A DNA stretch of 64,000 bases from Geminicoccus roseus DSM 18922. GTDB taxonomy: Bacteria > Pseudomonadota > Alphaproteobacteria > Geminicoccales > Geminicoccaceae. A program made the position numbers and the translations under genes. The stretch is taken from the NCBI RefSeq assembly GCF_000427665.1, contig NZ_KE386572.1, positions 3,186,196 through 3,250,195 of the forward strand, written 5' to 3'. The notes below the pieces were generated by a model. That model saw only the letters and a list, made by a program, of their open reading frames with translations, searched no databases and had not been told where the DNA came from. Shown one piece after another: positions 1-7,566 of the stretch; position 1 is the first letter of the stretch; each line of letters opens with the position of its first letter.

Positions 1-181
1 GATGCTCCTGGGCGGCAATGTCCGGGTCGGCCTGGAGGACAATCTCTGGCTGGACAAGGGCGTGCCTGCCTCCAACGGCAGCCTGGTCGCCCGGGCCTGC
101 GAGGTCGTGCGGCTTCTGGGCGGACGGACGCTCACGCCTGGGGAGGCCCGCGACAAGCTGGGCCTGGCCCGGCAGCGCTGA
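1..181 (+). CDS. 3-keto-5-aminohexanoate cleavage enzyme family (BKACE), C-terminal fragment; probable dehydrocarnitine cleavage enzyme
   Basis: Only the last 59 residues are in the window; the 5' part lies before base 1. The visible stretch contains [12 protein letters not shown] followed by LDKGVPASN, the C-terminal signature of BKACE (DUF849) zinc enzymes, which condense a beta-keto acid with acetyl-CoA to give acetoacetate and a new CoA ester. The stop lies 15 bases before a carnitine-dehydrogenase-type gene. In known carnitine pathways a BKACE enzyme turns 3-dehydrocarnitine plus acetyl-CoA into betainyl-CoA and acetoacetate. The family assignment is from the sequence; the substrate is inferred from the neighbour. 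Confidence 0.85.
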   Translation, partial: MLLGGNVRVGLEDNLWLDKGVPASNGSLVARACEVVRLLGGRTLTPGEARDKLGLARQR

Positions 182-196
182 GGCGGGAGACCAGAC

Positions 197-1681
197 ATGA
201 CCATCCGGACAGTCGGCCTTGTCGGTACCGGGGTGATCGGTGCGGGCTGGGCGGCGCGCTGCCTGTTCCGCGGCCTGGACGTGGTCGCCACCGACCCGTC
301 GCCAGGCGCCGAGGACCTGCTGCGCGCCAGCGTCGACCTTGCCTGGCCGTCCATGGCCAAGCTGACCCAGGCGCCCTTGCCGTCGCCCGGCCGGCTGACC
401 TTCGTGTCCAGCCTGGAGGAGGTCGCGGGCACCGCCGACCTGGTCCAGGAATCTGCCCCGGAGCGGCTGGAGCTGAAGAGAAGCCTGTTCCAGGCGATGG
501 ACCGGGTGGCCGGCCCCGAGGTGATCCTGGCCTCGTCCTCGTCGGGCCTCCTGCCGAGCGAGATCCAGGCAGGCCTGACCCGGCCTGGCCGGATGGTGAT
601 CGGCCACCCGTTCAACCCGGTCTATCTCCTGCCGCTCTGCGAGGTGCTGGGCGGGCAGGAGACCGACCCGGAAACGGTCGAGCGCGCGATGGCGTTCTAC
701 ACCTCGATCGGCATGCACGCCCTGAAGGTGCGCAAGGAGGTCGAGGGCTATATCTCCGACCGGCTGCAGGAAGCGCTTTGGCGCGAGGCCCTGCACATGG
801 TCAACGACGGCATCGCCAGCACCGACGAGATCGACGCCGCGATCGCCTACGGGCCGGGGCTGCGCTGGTCGTTCTGGGGGACCTGCCTGATCTTCCACCT
901 GGCCGGCGGCGAAGGCGGCATGCGGGCGATGCTGGAGATGTTCGGGCCGGCCCTGGAATGGCCGTGGACCCGGCTCAAGGCTCCGGAACTCACCGGCGAG
1001 CTCATCGAGCGGATGGTCGAAGGCTGCGAGGCGCAGGCGGCCGGCCGCAGCATCCGCGAGCTGGCGCGCACCCGCGACGCCGCCCTGGTGGACGTGATCC
1101 GCGCCCTGCGCCCGCACGAGCTGGGCGCCGGCGCCACCCTGGCGGCCGACGAAGCGCGGCTCTATGGCCGGATCGACTACCCGCGCTGGAAACCGGACAC
1201 CCCGGTCGACGCGCCGCTGCAGCTCTATCGGGGCGGCGTCAACCCCTCCTGGGTCGACTATAACGGCCACATGTCGGAAGGCTCCTATCTCTGGGCCTTC
1301 GGCGACGCGTCCGATGCCCTGTTCCGCTATGTCGGGATCGACGAGGCGTACCGGGCAGCCGGCCACAGCTTCTACACGGTCGAGAGCCACATCAATTACC
1401 TGCGGGAGGTCGGTTCCGGCGACCGGCTGCGCTACACGACCCAGCTCCTCGACCTCGACGAGAAGCGCCTGCACCTCTTCCACGAGATGTTCCACGACGG
1501 CACCGGCGAACTGGTCGCGACCACCGAGCAGATGCTGATGCATGTCGACAGCAGGGCGCAGCGCTCGGCGCCGATCCAGCCGGAGGTCCTGGCGGCGCTG
1601 ACGGCGATCTTCGCCGTGCACAAGGACAGGCCGCGCCCGGATGGGGCAGGGCGGACAATCGGGATCCGGCGGAAGGGCTGA
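197..1681 (+). CDS. L-carnitine dehydrogenase fused to a hot-dog thioesterase (betainyl-CoA thioesterase)
   Basis: A 494-aa bifunctional protein. Residues 5-30 hold the Rossmann motif GLVGTGVIGAGWAARC (GxGxxG), followed by an NAD-binding and C-terminal 3-hydroxyacyl-CoA dehydrogenase fold to about residue 320, as in carnitine 3-dehydrogenases. Residues about 340-465 form a 4-hydroxybenzoyl-CoA thioesterase-like hot-dog domain with the D-Y-N-G-H-M motif. A dehydrogenase/thioesterase fusion of this kind is known for carnitine breakdown. The first domain oxidises L-carnitine to 3-dehydrocarnitine, the upstream BKACE makes betainyl-CoA, and the thioesterase releases glycine betaine. The ATG at 197 follows GGCGGGAGA and sits 15 bases after the BKACE stop, so the genes are co-transcribed. 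The carnitine substrate is a family-level inference. Confidence 0.85.
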   Translation: MTIRTVGLVGTGVIGAGWAARCLFRGLDVVATDPSPGAEDLLRASVDLAWPSMAKLTQAPLPSPGRLTFVSSLEEVAGTADLVQESAPERLELKRSLFQAMDRVAGPEVILASSSSGLLPSEIQAGLTRPGRMVIGHPFNPVYLLPLCEVLGGQETDPETVERAMAFYTSIGMHALKVRKEVEGYISDRLQEALWREALHMVNDGIASTDEIDAAIAYGPGLRWSFWGTCLIFHLAGGEGGMRAMLEMFGPALEWPWTRLKAPELTGELIERMVEGCEAQAAGRSIRELARTRDAALVDVIRALRPHELGAGATLAADEARLYGRIDYPRWKPDTPVDAPLQLYRGGVNPSWVDYNGHMSEGSYLWAFGDASDALFRYVGIDEAYRAAGHSFYTVESHINYLREVGSGDRLRYTTQLLDLDEKRLHLFHEMFHDGTGELVATTEQMLMHVDSRAQRSAPIQPEVLAALTAIFAVHKDRPRPDGAGRTIGIRRKG

Positions 1682-1685
1682 GGCA

Positions 1686-2846
1686 ATGGATTTCGGCTTA
1701 TCAGGCGAGCAGGACATGCTCGTCGCGACGACGCGCGCCTTCGTCGAGAGGGAACTCTACCCTTACGAGACAGAGGTCGAGCGGACCCGGCAGGTGCGTC
1801 CGGAGCTGGTGCGCCAGGTGATCGAGCGGGCGCTGGAGGCCGGGCTCTATGCCGCGAACCTGCCGGAGGAACTGGGCGGTGGCGGGCTGGACACGGTGTC
1901 GATGTGCCTGGTCGACCGCGAGCTTGGGCGCGCATCCTATGCGCTGCACTACCTGGTCGCGCGGCCGTCCGGCATCCTGCAGGCCTGCGTGGGTGAGCAG
2001 CGGCAGCGCTACCTGTTTCCGGCGATCCGGGGCGAGAAGATCGACTGCCTGGCGATGACCGAGCCGGAGGCGGGGTCGGACGTGCGCTCGATGCGGTGCA
2101 CGGCCCGTCAGGACGGCGGCGACTGGGTGATCGACGGCGAGAAGCATTTCATCAGCCACGCCGACCTTGCCGACTTCGTGATCCTGTTCGCCGCCTCGGG
2201 CGAAGAGGAGACCGCGCGCGGCCGCAAGAAGCGCATCACTGCCTTCCTGATCGACAAGGGAACGCCGGGTTTCGAGGTCCTGCCGGGCTATGTCTCGGTC
2301 AGCCATCGCGGCTACCACAATTGCCGGCTCCGCTTCGAGAACTGCCGGGTCCCGGCCACCCAGATCCTGGGCGAGCCCCATCGCGGCTTCGAGGTGGCGA
2401 ACGAGTGGCTGGGCGCCACCCGCCTGCAGGTCGCGGCGACCTGCCTCGGCCGCTCGCACCGGGCGCTGGAGCTGGCGACCGAATGGGCCGCCCAGCGCCG
2501 GCAGTTCGGTCAGCAGATCGGCAAGTTCCAGGGCGTGAGCTTCAAGCTCGCCGACATGAAGACCATGCTCCAGCAGGCCGAACTGCTCACCCTGTGGGCG
2601 GCCTGGCGGTTCGACCAGGGCGCCATGCGCGACGAGGACGCAGCGATGGCCAAGCTCGCCGCCAGCGAGGCGCTGGCGCGGATCGCCGACGAGGCCCTGC
2701 AGATCTTCGGCGGCATGGGCCTGATGGAGGACCTGCCGCTGGAGCGGATCTGGCGGGACGCGCGGGTCGAACGGATCTGGGAGGGAACGTCGGAGATCCA
2801 GCGGCACATCATCAGCCGCGCCATGCTCCGGCCGCTCGGCGCATGA
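1686..2846 (+). CDS. Acyl-CoA dehydrogenase (CaiA-like)
   Basis: A 386-aa FAD-dependent acyl-CoA dehydrogenase of normal length. It shows AMTEPEAGSD in the flavin/substrate region, RRQFGQQIGKFQGVSFKLAD in the C-terminal helical domain, QIFGGMGLMED, and the RIWEGTSEIQR segment carrying the usual catalytic Glu. The ATG at 1686 was preferred over an earlier in-frame start because it lies 4 bases after the previous stop and begins with the typical MDFGLSGEQDML. The stop overlaps the next ATG (ATGA). In this operon a crotonobetainyl-CoA or gamma-butyrobetainyl-CoA dehydrogenase role is plausible but unproven. Confidence 0.85.
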   Translation: MDFGLSGEQDMLVATTRAFVERELYPYETEVERTRQVRPELVRQVIERALEAGLYAANLPEELGGGGLDTVSMCLVDRELGRASYALHYLVARPSGILQACVGEQRQRYLFPAIRGEKIDCLAMTEPEAGSDVRSMRCTARQDGGDWVIDGEKHFISHADLADFVILFAASGEEETARGRKKRITAFLIDKGTPGFEVLPGYVSVSHRGYHNCRLRFENCRVPATQILGEPHRGFEVANEWLGATRLQVAATCLGRSHRALELATEWAAQRRQFGQQIGKFQGVSFKLADMKTMLQQAELLTLWAAWRFDQGAMRDEDAAMAKLAASEALARIADEALQIFGGMGLMEDLPLERIWRDARVERIWEGTSEIQRHIISRAMLRPLGA

Positions 2847-4873
2847 GCCCGCTGAACCGCCTGCTGGCGCCCCGCTCGGTCGCGGTGATCGCCGGCCGCT
2901 ATGCCGGCCCGGCGATCCGGCAGCTGCGCAGGATCGGATTCGCCGGAACCATCCACGTGGTGTCGGCGACCCGCTCCTCGATCGAGGACATCGCCACGCT
3001 GCCCACCGTCGCCGACCTGCCTCCGGACGTGGATGCGGCGTTCCTGGCGGTCCCGGCCGCCAGCTGCCCCGATCTGGTAGCGCTCCTGCGCGACCGGGGC
3101 TGCGGCGGGGTGGTCTGCTTCAGCTCCGGCTTCGCCGAAACCGGTGCCCGCGACCTGCAGGTCCGGCTGGCGGAGGCGGCAGGCGCCATGCCGCTGCTGG
3201 GCCCCAACTGTCACGGCCTGATCAGCGGGCTGGATCGTGTCGCGCTCTGGCCGGACGAGCACGGGGTGGCGCCGATCGAGCGTGGCGTGGCGATCCTCAG
3301 CCAGAGCGGCAACATCGCGATCAACTTCACCATGCAGCAGCGCTCGGTGCCGATCGGGCTGGTGGTGAGCCTGGGCAATCAGGCCATGCTCGATGCCGCG
3401 CCGTTCCTGCGCCACGCCGCTGCCGATCCCAGGATCACCGCGGTGGGGCTGCATCTGGAAGGCCTCACCGACCCGGCAGCCTTCGCGGAGGCTGCGCTGG
3501 CCGCCGAAGCTGCCGGAAAGCCGGTCGTGGTGCTGAAGACCGGCCGGTCCCCGGCCGGCGGCCGCGCCACCATCACCCATACCAGCACCCTGGCCGGCTC
3601 GGCCCGGGTCTACGACGCCTTCTTCGCCCGGCTCGGGATCGTGCAGGCGACCACGGTGGCCGGCTTCCTGGAAACCCTGAAGCTGCTGCACGTCCTGGGC
3701 CGTCGCCCGGGCCGCCGGATCTGCTCGGCTTCCTGCAGTGGCGGCGAGGCCGCCCTCCTTGCGGACCTGGCCGAACGGCACGGCCTGGAGATGCCGTCGC
3801 TGGAGCCCGAGCATGCCAGGGCGATCGAGGAGGCCCTGGATGGGCAGGTACGAGCAGATAACCCTCTCGATTACCAAACGTTCATATGGGGTTCCGGAAA
3901 GAGGCAGGAACAGCTCTTTTTCGCTTTGTTAGCGAAAGAATTCGATACATCGGTCCTGGTTCTTGACTATCCAACCCAAGAGGGAAGCGAGGTCTCGTCC
4001 TGGGACATTACATTGGAAGCGTGGATCTCGGCGGTGCACGCCACCGGCCGCGCCGCTGCCGTCGTAGCCTCGCTGCCGGAATGCCTGCCGTCGGACCGTC
4101 GCGACCGGCTGCTGGCGGCCGGGATCGTGCCCATGCAGGGCATGGGTGAATCGGTGGAAGCCATCGCCGCCGCGTCGGTTCCTCCCTCGAGCCAGCCCGG
4201 CCTCGTTCGCTGGCCGGACCTGCGGGGCGGCCCGGTGACCACGATGCGGGAAGGCGCGGCCAAGGCGATGCTCGCTCGCCATGGGATCCCGGTACCGCCC
4301 GGCCGCATCGTCGACCTGGACGATGCCGCTGCCGCTGCCGTCGAGCTGGGCCTGCCGGTGGTCGTGAAATGCGCCGATCCGTCGATCGCCCACAAGTCGG
4401 ACGCCGGCGGCGTTGCGCTCGACCTGCGCACCGCCGCGCAGGTGTCGGCCGCGGCGGCGGGGATGAGCCATCTGGGCCCCCAGGTTCTGGTCGAGTCCAT
4501 GGTCTCGGGCGTGGTGGCCGAGGTGATCGTGGGAATGGTCCGGGAACCGGGCTTCGGACCGGTCCTGGTGGTCGGTGCCGGCGGCGTTCTCGCCGAGTTC
4601 CTGGACGACAGCGCGACGCTCCTGTTCCCGTTCGACCGGGCTTCGGTGGAACAGGTACTGGCCGGGCTGCGCCTGTCCCGCCTGCTCGACGGCTATCGCG
4701 GGGGCCCGCCCGGCGACCGGGCTGCCCTGGTGGAGGCGATCCTTGGGATCGGGGAGTTTGTCCTCGCCCAGGCCGACCGGCTGGTGGAGATGGACCTCAA
4801 CCCGCTGCTCGTGCTTGCCGAGGGGCAGGGCGTGGTCGTGGTCGATGCCTTGCTCAGAATGGTGGACCCATGA
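2843..4873 (+). CDS. NDP-forming acyl-CoA synthetase (acetyl-CoA ligase type)
   Basis: A 676-aa single-chain CoA ligase. Residues 1-120 form the CoA-binding Rossmann domain (LLAPRSVAVIAG, LLGPNCHG). Succinyl-CoA-ligase-like domains lie in the middle, with the phosphohistidine-type HTSTLAGS stretch. From about residue 450 an ATP-grasp domain begins (AKAMLARHGIPVPPG, VVKCADPSIAHKSDAGGV). The start at 2843 is the ATG overlapping the upstream stop; a longer frame to 2096 is a shadow of the preceding gene. The enzyme would activate a carboxylate such as a carnitine-related acid at the cost of ATP. About 170 bases near 3846-4018 are markedly AT-richer than the rest while staying in frame. Confidence 0.85.
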   Translation: MSPLNRLLAPRSVAVIAGRYAGPAIRQLRRIGFAGTIHVVSATRSSIEDIATLPTVADLPPDVDAAFLAVPAASCPDLVALLRDRGCGGVVCFSSGFAETGARDLQVRLAEAAGAMPLLGPNCHGLISGLDRVALWPDEHGVAPIERGVAILSQSGNIAINFTMQQRSVPIGLVVSLGNQAMLDAAPFLRHAAADPRITAVGLHLEGLTDPAAFAEAALAAEAAGKPVVVLKTGRSPAGGRATITHTSTLAGSARVYDAFFARLGIVQATTVAGFLETLKLLHVLGRRPGRRICSASCSGGEAALLADLAERHGLEMPSLEPEHARAIEEALDGQVRADNPLDYQTFIWGSGKRQEQLFFALLAKEFDTSVLVLDYPTQEGSEVSSWDITLEAWISAVHATGRAAAVVASLPECLPSDRRDRLLAAGIVPMQGMGESVEAIAAASVPPSSQPGLVRWPDLRGGPVTTMREGAAKAMLARHGIPVPPGRIVDLDDAAAAAVELGLPVVVKCADPSIAHKSDAGGVALDLRTAAQVSAAAAGMSHLGPQVLVESMVSGVVAEVIVGMVREPGFGPVLVVGAGGVLAEFLDDSATLLFPFDRASVEQVLAGLRLSRLLDGYRGGPPGDRAALVEAILGIGEFVLAQADRLVEMDLNPLLVLAEGQGVVVVDALLRMVDP

Positions 4874-5652
4874 ACGACCCTCTGATCGTCACCCGGAACG
4901 GCCCGGTCCTGACCGTCGCCATCAACCGGCCAAAAGCCAACGCCATCGACGCCGCGACCAGCCGCGCCATGGGCGAGATCATCGCCGGATTCCGGGACGA
5001 TCCTTCGCTGCGGGTCGCGATCCTGACCGGCAGCGGCGAGCGCTTCTTCTGCGCCGGCTGGGACCTGCAGGCGGCGGCTGCGGGCGAGGCGCCGGACAGC
5101 GACTATGGTGTCGGCGGCTTTGGCGGGCTGGCCCGATTGCCCGGCCTGGCCAAGCCGGTGATCGCAGCGGTCAACGGCATGGCAGTGGGCGGCGGCTTCG
5201 AGCTGGCGCTTGCCTGTGACCTGGTGCTGGCGGTCGACACGGCGAAGTTCTGGCTGCCGGAACCGCGCGTCGGGATCGTGGCAGATGCCGCCAGCCTGCG
5301 CCTGCCCAAGCGGCTGCCGAGGGCGCGCGCCATGGAACTGCTGCTGACCGGCCGCAGGCTCGATGCCGCCGAAGCGGCGGCCTGGGGACTGGTGAACCAG
5401 GTGGTCGCCCAGGCCGATCTGATGGCGGCGGCGGAGGCCTTGGCGGCGGAGATCGTCGCCGGAGCGCCGCTGGCGATCGCCGCTGTGCTGGAGATCGCCC
5501 GCGCCACGGAAACCCTCAGCATCGAGCAGGGCCACGATCTGCTGGAGGGGGAGGGGCTTCCGGCCTACCAGACGATGTTGCGGTCGGACGATGCCCGGGA
5601 GGGTCCCAGGGCATTCGCGGAGAAGCGGACGCCGCGCTGGACCGGGCGCTGA
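4870..5652 (+). CDS. Enoyl-CoA hydratase/isomerase (CaiD-like)
   Basis: A 260-aa crotonase-fold protein. It has the oxyanion-hole stretches FFCAGWDLQ and NGMAVGGGFELALACDLV, then PEPRVGIVADAASLRLPKRLP, which resembles the region of carnitinyl-CoA dehydratases that reads GIVPDSGGVLRLPK. The ATG overlaps the stop of the acyl-CoA ligase (ATGA), and it is the last gene of the operon before a strong hairpin. A crotonobetainyl-CoA hydration role fits the carnitine context, but the specificity within this very large family cannot be fixed from sequence alone. Confidence 0.82.
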   Translation: MNDPLIVTRNGPVLTVAINRPKANAIDAATSRAMGEIIAGFRDDPSLRVAILTGSGERFFCAGWDLQAAAAGEAPDSDYGVGGFGGLARLPGLAKPVIAAVNGMAVGGGFELALACDLVLAVDTAKFWLPEPRVGIVADAASLRLPKRLPRARAMELLLTGRRLDAAEAAAWGLVNQVVAQADLMAAAEALAAEIVAGAPLAIAAVLEIARATETLSIEQGHDLLEGEGLPAYQTMLRSDDAREGPRAFAEKRTPRWTGR

Positions 5653-5662
5653 ACAAAAAGAA

Positions 5663-5688
5663 AGCCCCTTCCTTGGCAGGAAGGGGCT
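5663..5688. terminator. Bidirectional intrinsic terminator between convergent operons
   Basis: A perfect 10-bp stem, AGCCCCTTCC / GGAAGGGGCT, with the loop TTGGCA. The left side is flanked by CAAAAAGAA, so transcripts from the minus strand end in a U-rich tract after the hairpin. It lies 10 bases after the enoyl-CoA hydratase stop and 27 bases beyond the stop of the converging gene, so it can serve both. Confidence 0.85.
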
Positions 5689-5715
5689 CTCGGTCAGGTC
5701 GCGACCGGTCTCAGG

Positions 5716-7080
5716 TCAGGCTTTGCAGCCGCTGAACTTGGCGGTGCCCTTGGCCTTGGCGAACTCCTTGGTCACCTGCCACCACGGCATGCCGCTGCGC
5801 CAGGTGTCCCAGCCGCGCTTGCCCTTCTTGGTGGTCATCGAGCCCCAGATCACCGTGCCGTCGGCCAGGCCGTGGACCGTCTCCAGCTGGGTCTTCCAGA
5901 AGCTGCCGGACATGTACTTCTGGCCGTCCGTGGAGTTCCAGTTGTGGATCTGCGGCCAGATGAAGGCGATCACCGGCTTGCCGTACTGGCGCGCCTCGGC
6001 GATGTTGCCCTTCGCGTACTTGATCCAGTCGCTCTTGTTGTCGAACATCGTGTAGAGCGACGGGAAGATCACGTCGACGTGCTTGACCAGCGGCGCCAGC
6101 TTATCGTTGGTCGCCTTCCAGGACTTCATCTTGCTGGAGCTGTTCTGGACCGGAGCGTACCAGTTCTTATCCGGAATCAGCAGGTAGTACCCGATCTTGG
6201 TCTTGCCGCCCTTGGCCCGGATCCCGTCGCGGATCGTCTTGGCCACGGTGATCAGCTTGTCCATCTCCTTGAACGTGTCCCAGTGTTCGATGTCGATGAC
6301 AGCGTACTGGTACTTGTTCTTCAGGATCTTCGGGATGACGACGTTCTTGAGCTGCGAGATGTTGGGCTTGGACTTGGATCCGCTGCCGAACAGCTCGTTG
6401 TCGTAGAAGATCTTGATGCCGCTCAGGCCGCAGCCGGCGAAGCTGGGCATCTTGTAGTAGCGGAAGCCGTTGTAGATCGGCTTGCGCCCGCCGCTCGAGG
6501 TGGACCCGGAGCTGCTGGAGCCGGAGTTGGACCCGGAGGAACTGCTGCCCGAGGACGAGCTGCCGCCGTTGTACTTCGCATCCACCGCCGCGGCGTAGGC
6601 CGCAACCCACGCGTCGGTCAGGTTGTGCTTGTCGAGATAGTACTTGTACTGGGTCGCCTTGAAGGCGTCGGTCTTGGCCTTCTCGCGCATGACCGTCATG
6701 TTGTAGCGCCAGCCGCTGTTCGCGATCGGCACGTTGCCCAGGTTGACGCTGCTGCTGGAGCCGGAGCTCGACCCGGAGGAGCTGCTGCCCGAGGACGAGC
6801 TGCCGCCGTTGTACTTCGCATCCACCGCGGCGGCGTAGGCGACGACCCAGGCATCGGTCAGGTTGTGCTTGTCGAGATAGTATTTGTACTGCTTGGCCTT
6901 GAACGAGTCGGTCTTGGCCTTCTCGCGCATGACCGTCATGTTGTAGCGCCAGCCACTATTCGCGATCGGCACGTTACCCAGGTTGACGCCTGCCAGGGCG
7001 CTGGTGGGCACGCCGGTGATCGCGATCGTACAGGCGAAATACGCGGCAGCACAAAGTGCCGCTGCTCTCAGTCGTGTCAT
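5716..7080 (-). CDS. Secreted protein with two GWRYN modules and a glycosidase-like C-terminal domain
   Basis: A 454-aa protein with a Sec signal peptide (MTRLRAAALCAAAYFACTIA..., likely cut after ...TSALA). Two copies of a roughly 48-residue module follow. The module pattern is GWRYNMTVMREKAKT-x-x-FKA-x-QYKYYLDKHNLTDAW, then an AYAAAVDAKY tail. Each is followed by a Ser/Gly linker. From about residue 205 the C-terminal domain begins with YNGFRYYKMPSFAGCGLSG. It contains AVIDIEHWD, KIGYYLLIPDKNWYAP and VDVIFPSLYT. The alternating beta/alpha look and the D-x-E pair resemble TIM-barrel glycosidases such as hyaluronidase-like enzymes, but I cannot name a family. A longer paralogue is the next gene upstream on the same strand. 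Confidence 0.75.
   Translation of the reverse strand: MTRLRAAALCAAAYFACTIAITGVPTSALAGVNLGNVPIANSGWRYNMTVMREKAKTDSFKAKQYKYYLDKHNLTDAWVVAYAAAVDAKYNGGSSSSGSSSSGSSSGSSSSVNLGNVPIANSGWRYNMTVMREKAKTDAFKATQYKYYLDKHNLTDAWVAAYAAAVDAKYNGGSSSSGSSSSGSNSGSSSSGSTSSGGRKPIYNGFRYYKMPSFAGCGLSGIKIFYDNELFGSGSKSKPNISQLKNVVIPKILKNKYQYAVIDIEHWDTFKEMDKLITVAKTIRDGIRAKGGKTKIGYYLLIPDKNWYAPVQNSSSKMKSWKATNDKLAPLVKHVDVIFPSLYTMFDNKSDWIKYAKGNIAEARQYGKPVIAFIWPQIHNWNSTDGQKYMSGSFWKTQLETVHGLADGTVIWGSMTTKKGKRGWDTWRSGMPWWQVTKEFAKAKGTAKFSGCKA
6510..6989 (-). repeat. 240-bp tandem duplication encoding the two GWRYN modules and their linkers
   Basis: Bases 6510-6749 and 6750-6989 are near-identical in register with a period of 240 bases, including the Ser/Gly linker codons and the module. 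Mismatches are few, so the duplication is recent or homogenised. Confidence 0.85.
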
Positions 7081-7566
7081 GATCCCCCCCAGGATCGAAT
7101 ATGTTCCGTTTCCGGACGTATTCCGCTCCGCAGGAGGAGGGACGCTGCATCATCACGCCTGAACGTGATGACCGACGTCTTCCATCACTCGTGGAGCTTG
7201 CACTGCCGGAAAACCACGATGGGGGATACACGATCATTCTGAATGGGGAAATGAGAGCTGGGACATTTCCTGGAGATGTAAATGAATCTTCACAACTGGC
7301 GAAGGAACTCATCCGAACTGGGCTAAAAATGAAATATGGTCCACTTCCCAGCGACGGACGGTGCCGGAAAGTGGTTCGATGACATCGTCTTCATGAAGGG
7401 TCCTGAGCTGGCTGAGAGGTCATCCAGGAGTGGATCGTCCTTGATGATCATCTTCCCATGACTGGTCGGTTTCATTGCTGATCCAGCCGCAGTCGATCTT
7501 GAGGACCCACAAAAAGGAAAGGCCCCCTCCGAGGAGGGGGCCCATGGTCATCACAAGAAGACCGGC
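7081..7566. other. Gap between the two paralogues; promoter region, no convincing gene
   Basis: This 486-base gap is AT-richer than its surroundings and should hold the promoter of the downstream minus-strand gene. A plus-strand frame of 93 codons (7101-7382) crosses it, but the frame has no Shine-Dalgarno site, mixed codon use and no recognisable family. The right end holds the terminator of the upstream gene. No further structure was found. Confidence 0.5.
7521..7542 (-). terminator. Intrinsic terminator of the larger GWRYN-module gene
   Basis: On the minus strand GGCCCCCTC and GAGGGGGCC form a 9-bp GC stem with a 4-base loop. It is followed by TTTCCTTTTTG, a T-rich tract. It lies 25 bases after the stop of the 720-aa gene. 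Confidence 0.85.

Noticed and set aside
2096-2842. Upstream extension of the acyl-CoA ligase frame by about 250 codons
   Set aside because: It overlaps the acyl-CoA dehydrogenase completely, is Arg/Pro/Gly-rich, and the ligase family starts at the ATG at 2843.
7101-7382. A 93-codon plus-strand gene between the two GWRYN paralogues
   Set aside because: No ribosome binding site, mixed third positions, and it covers the promoter of the minus-strand gene. Kept only as part of the gap description.
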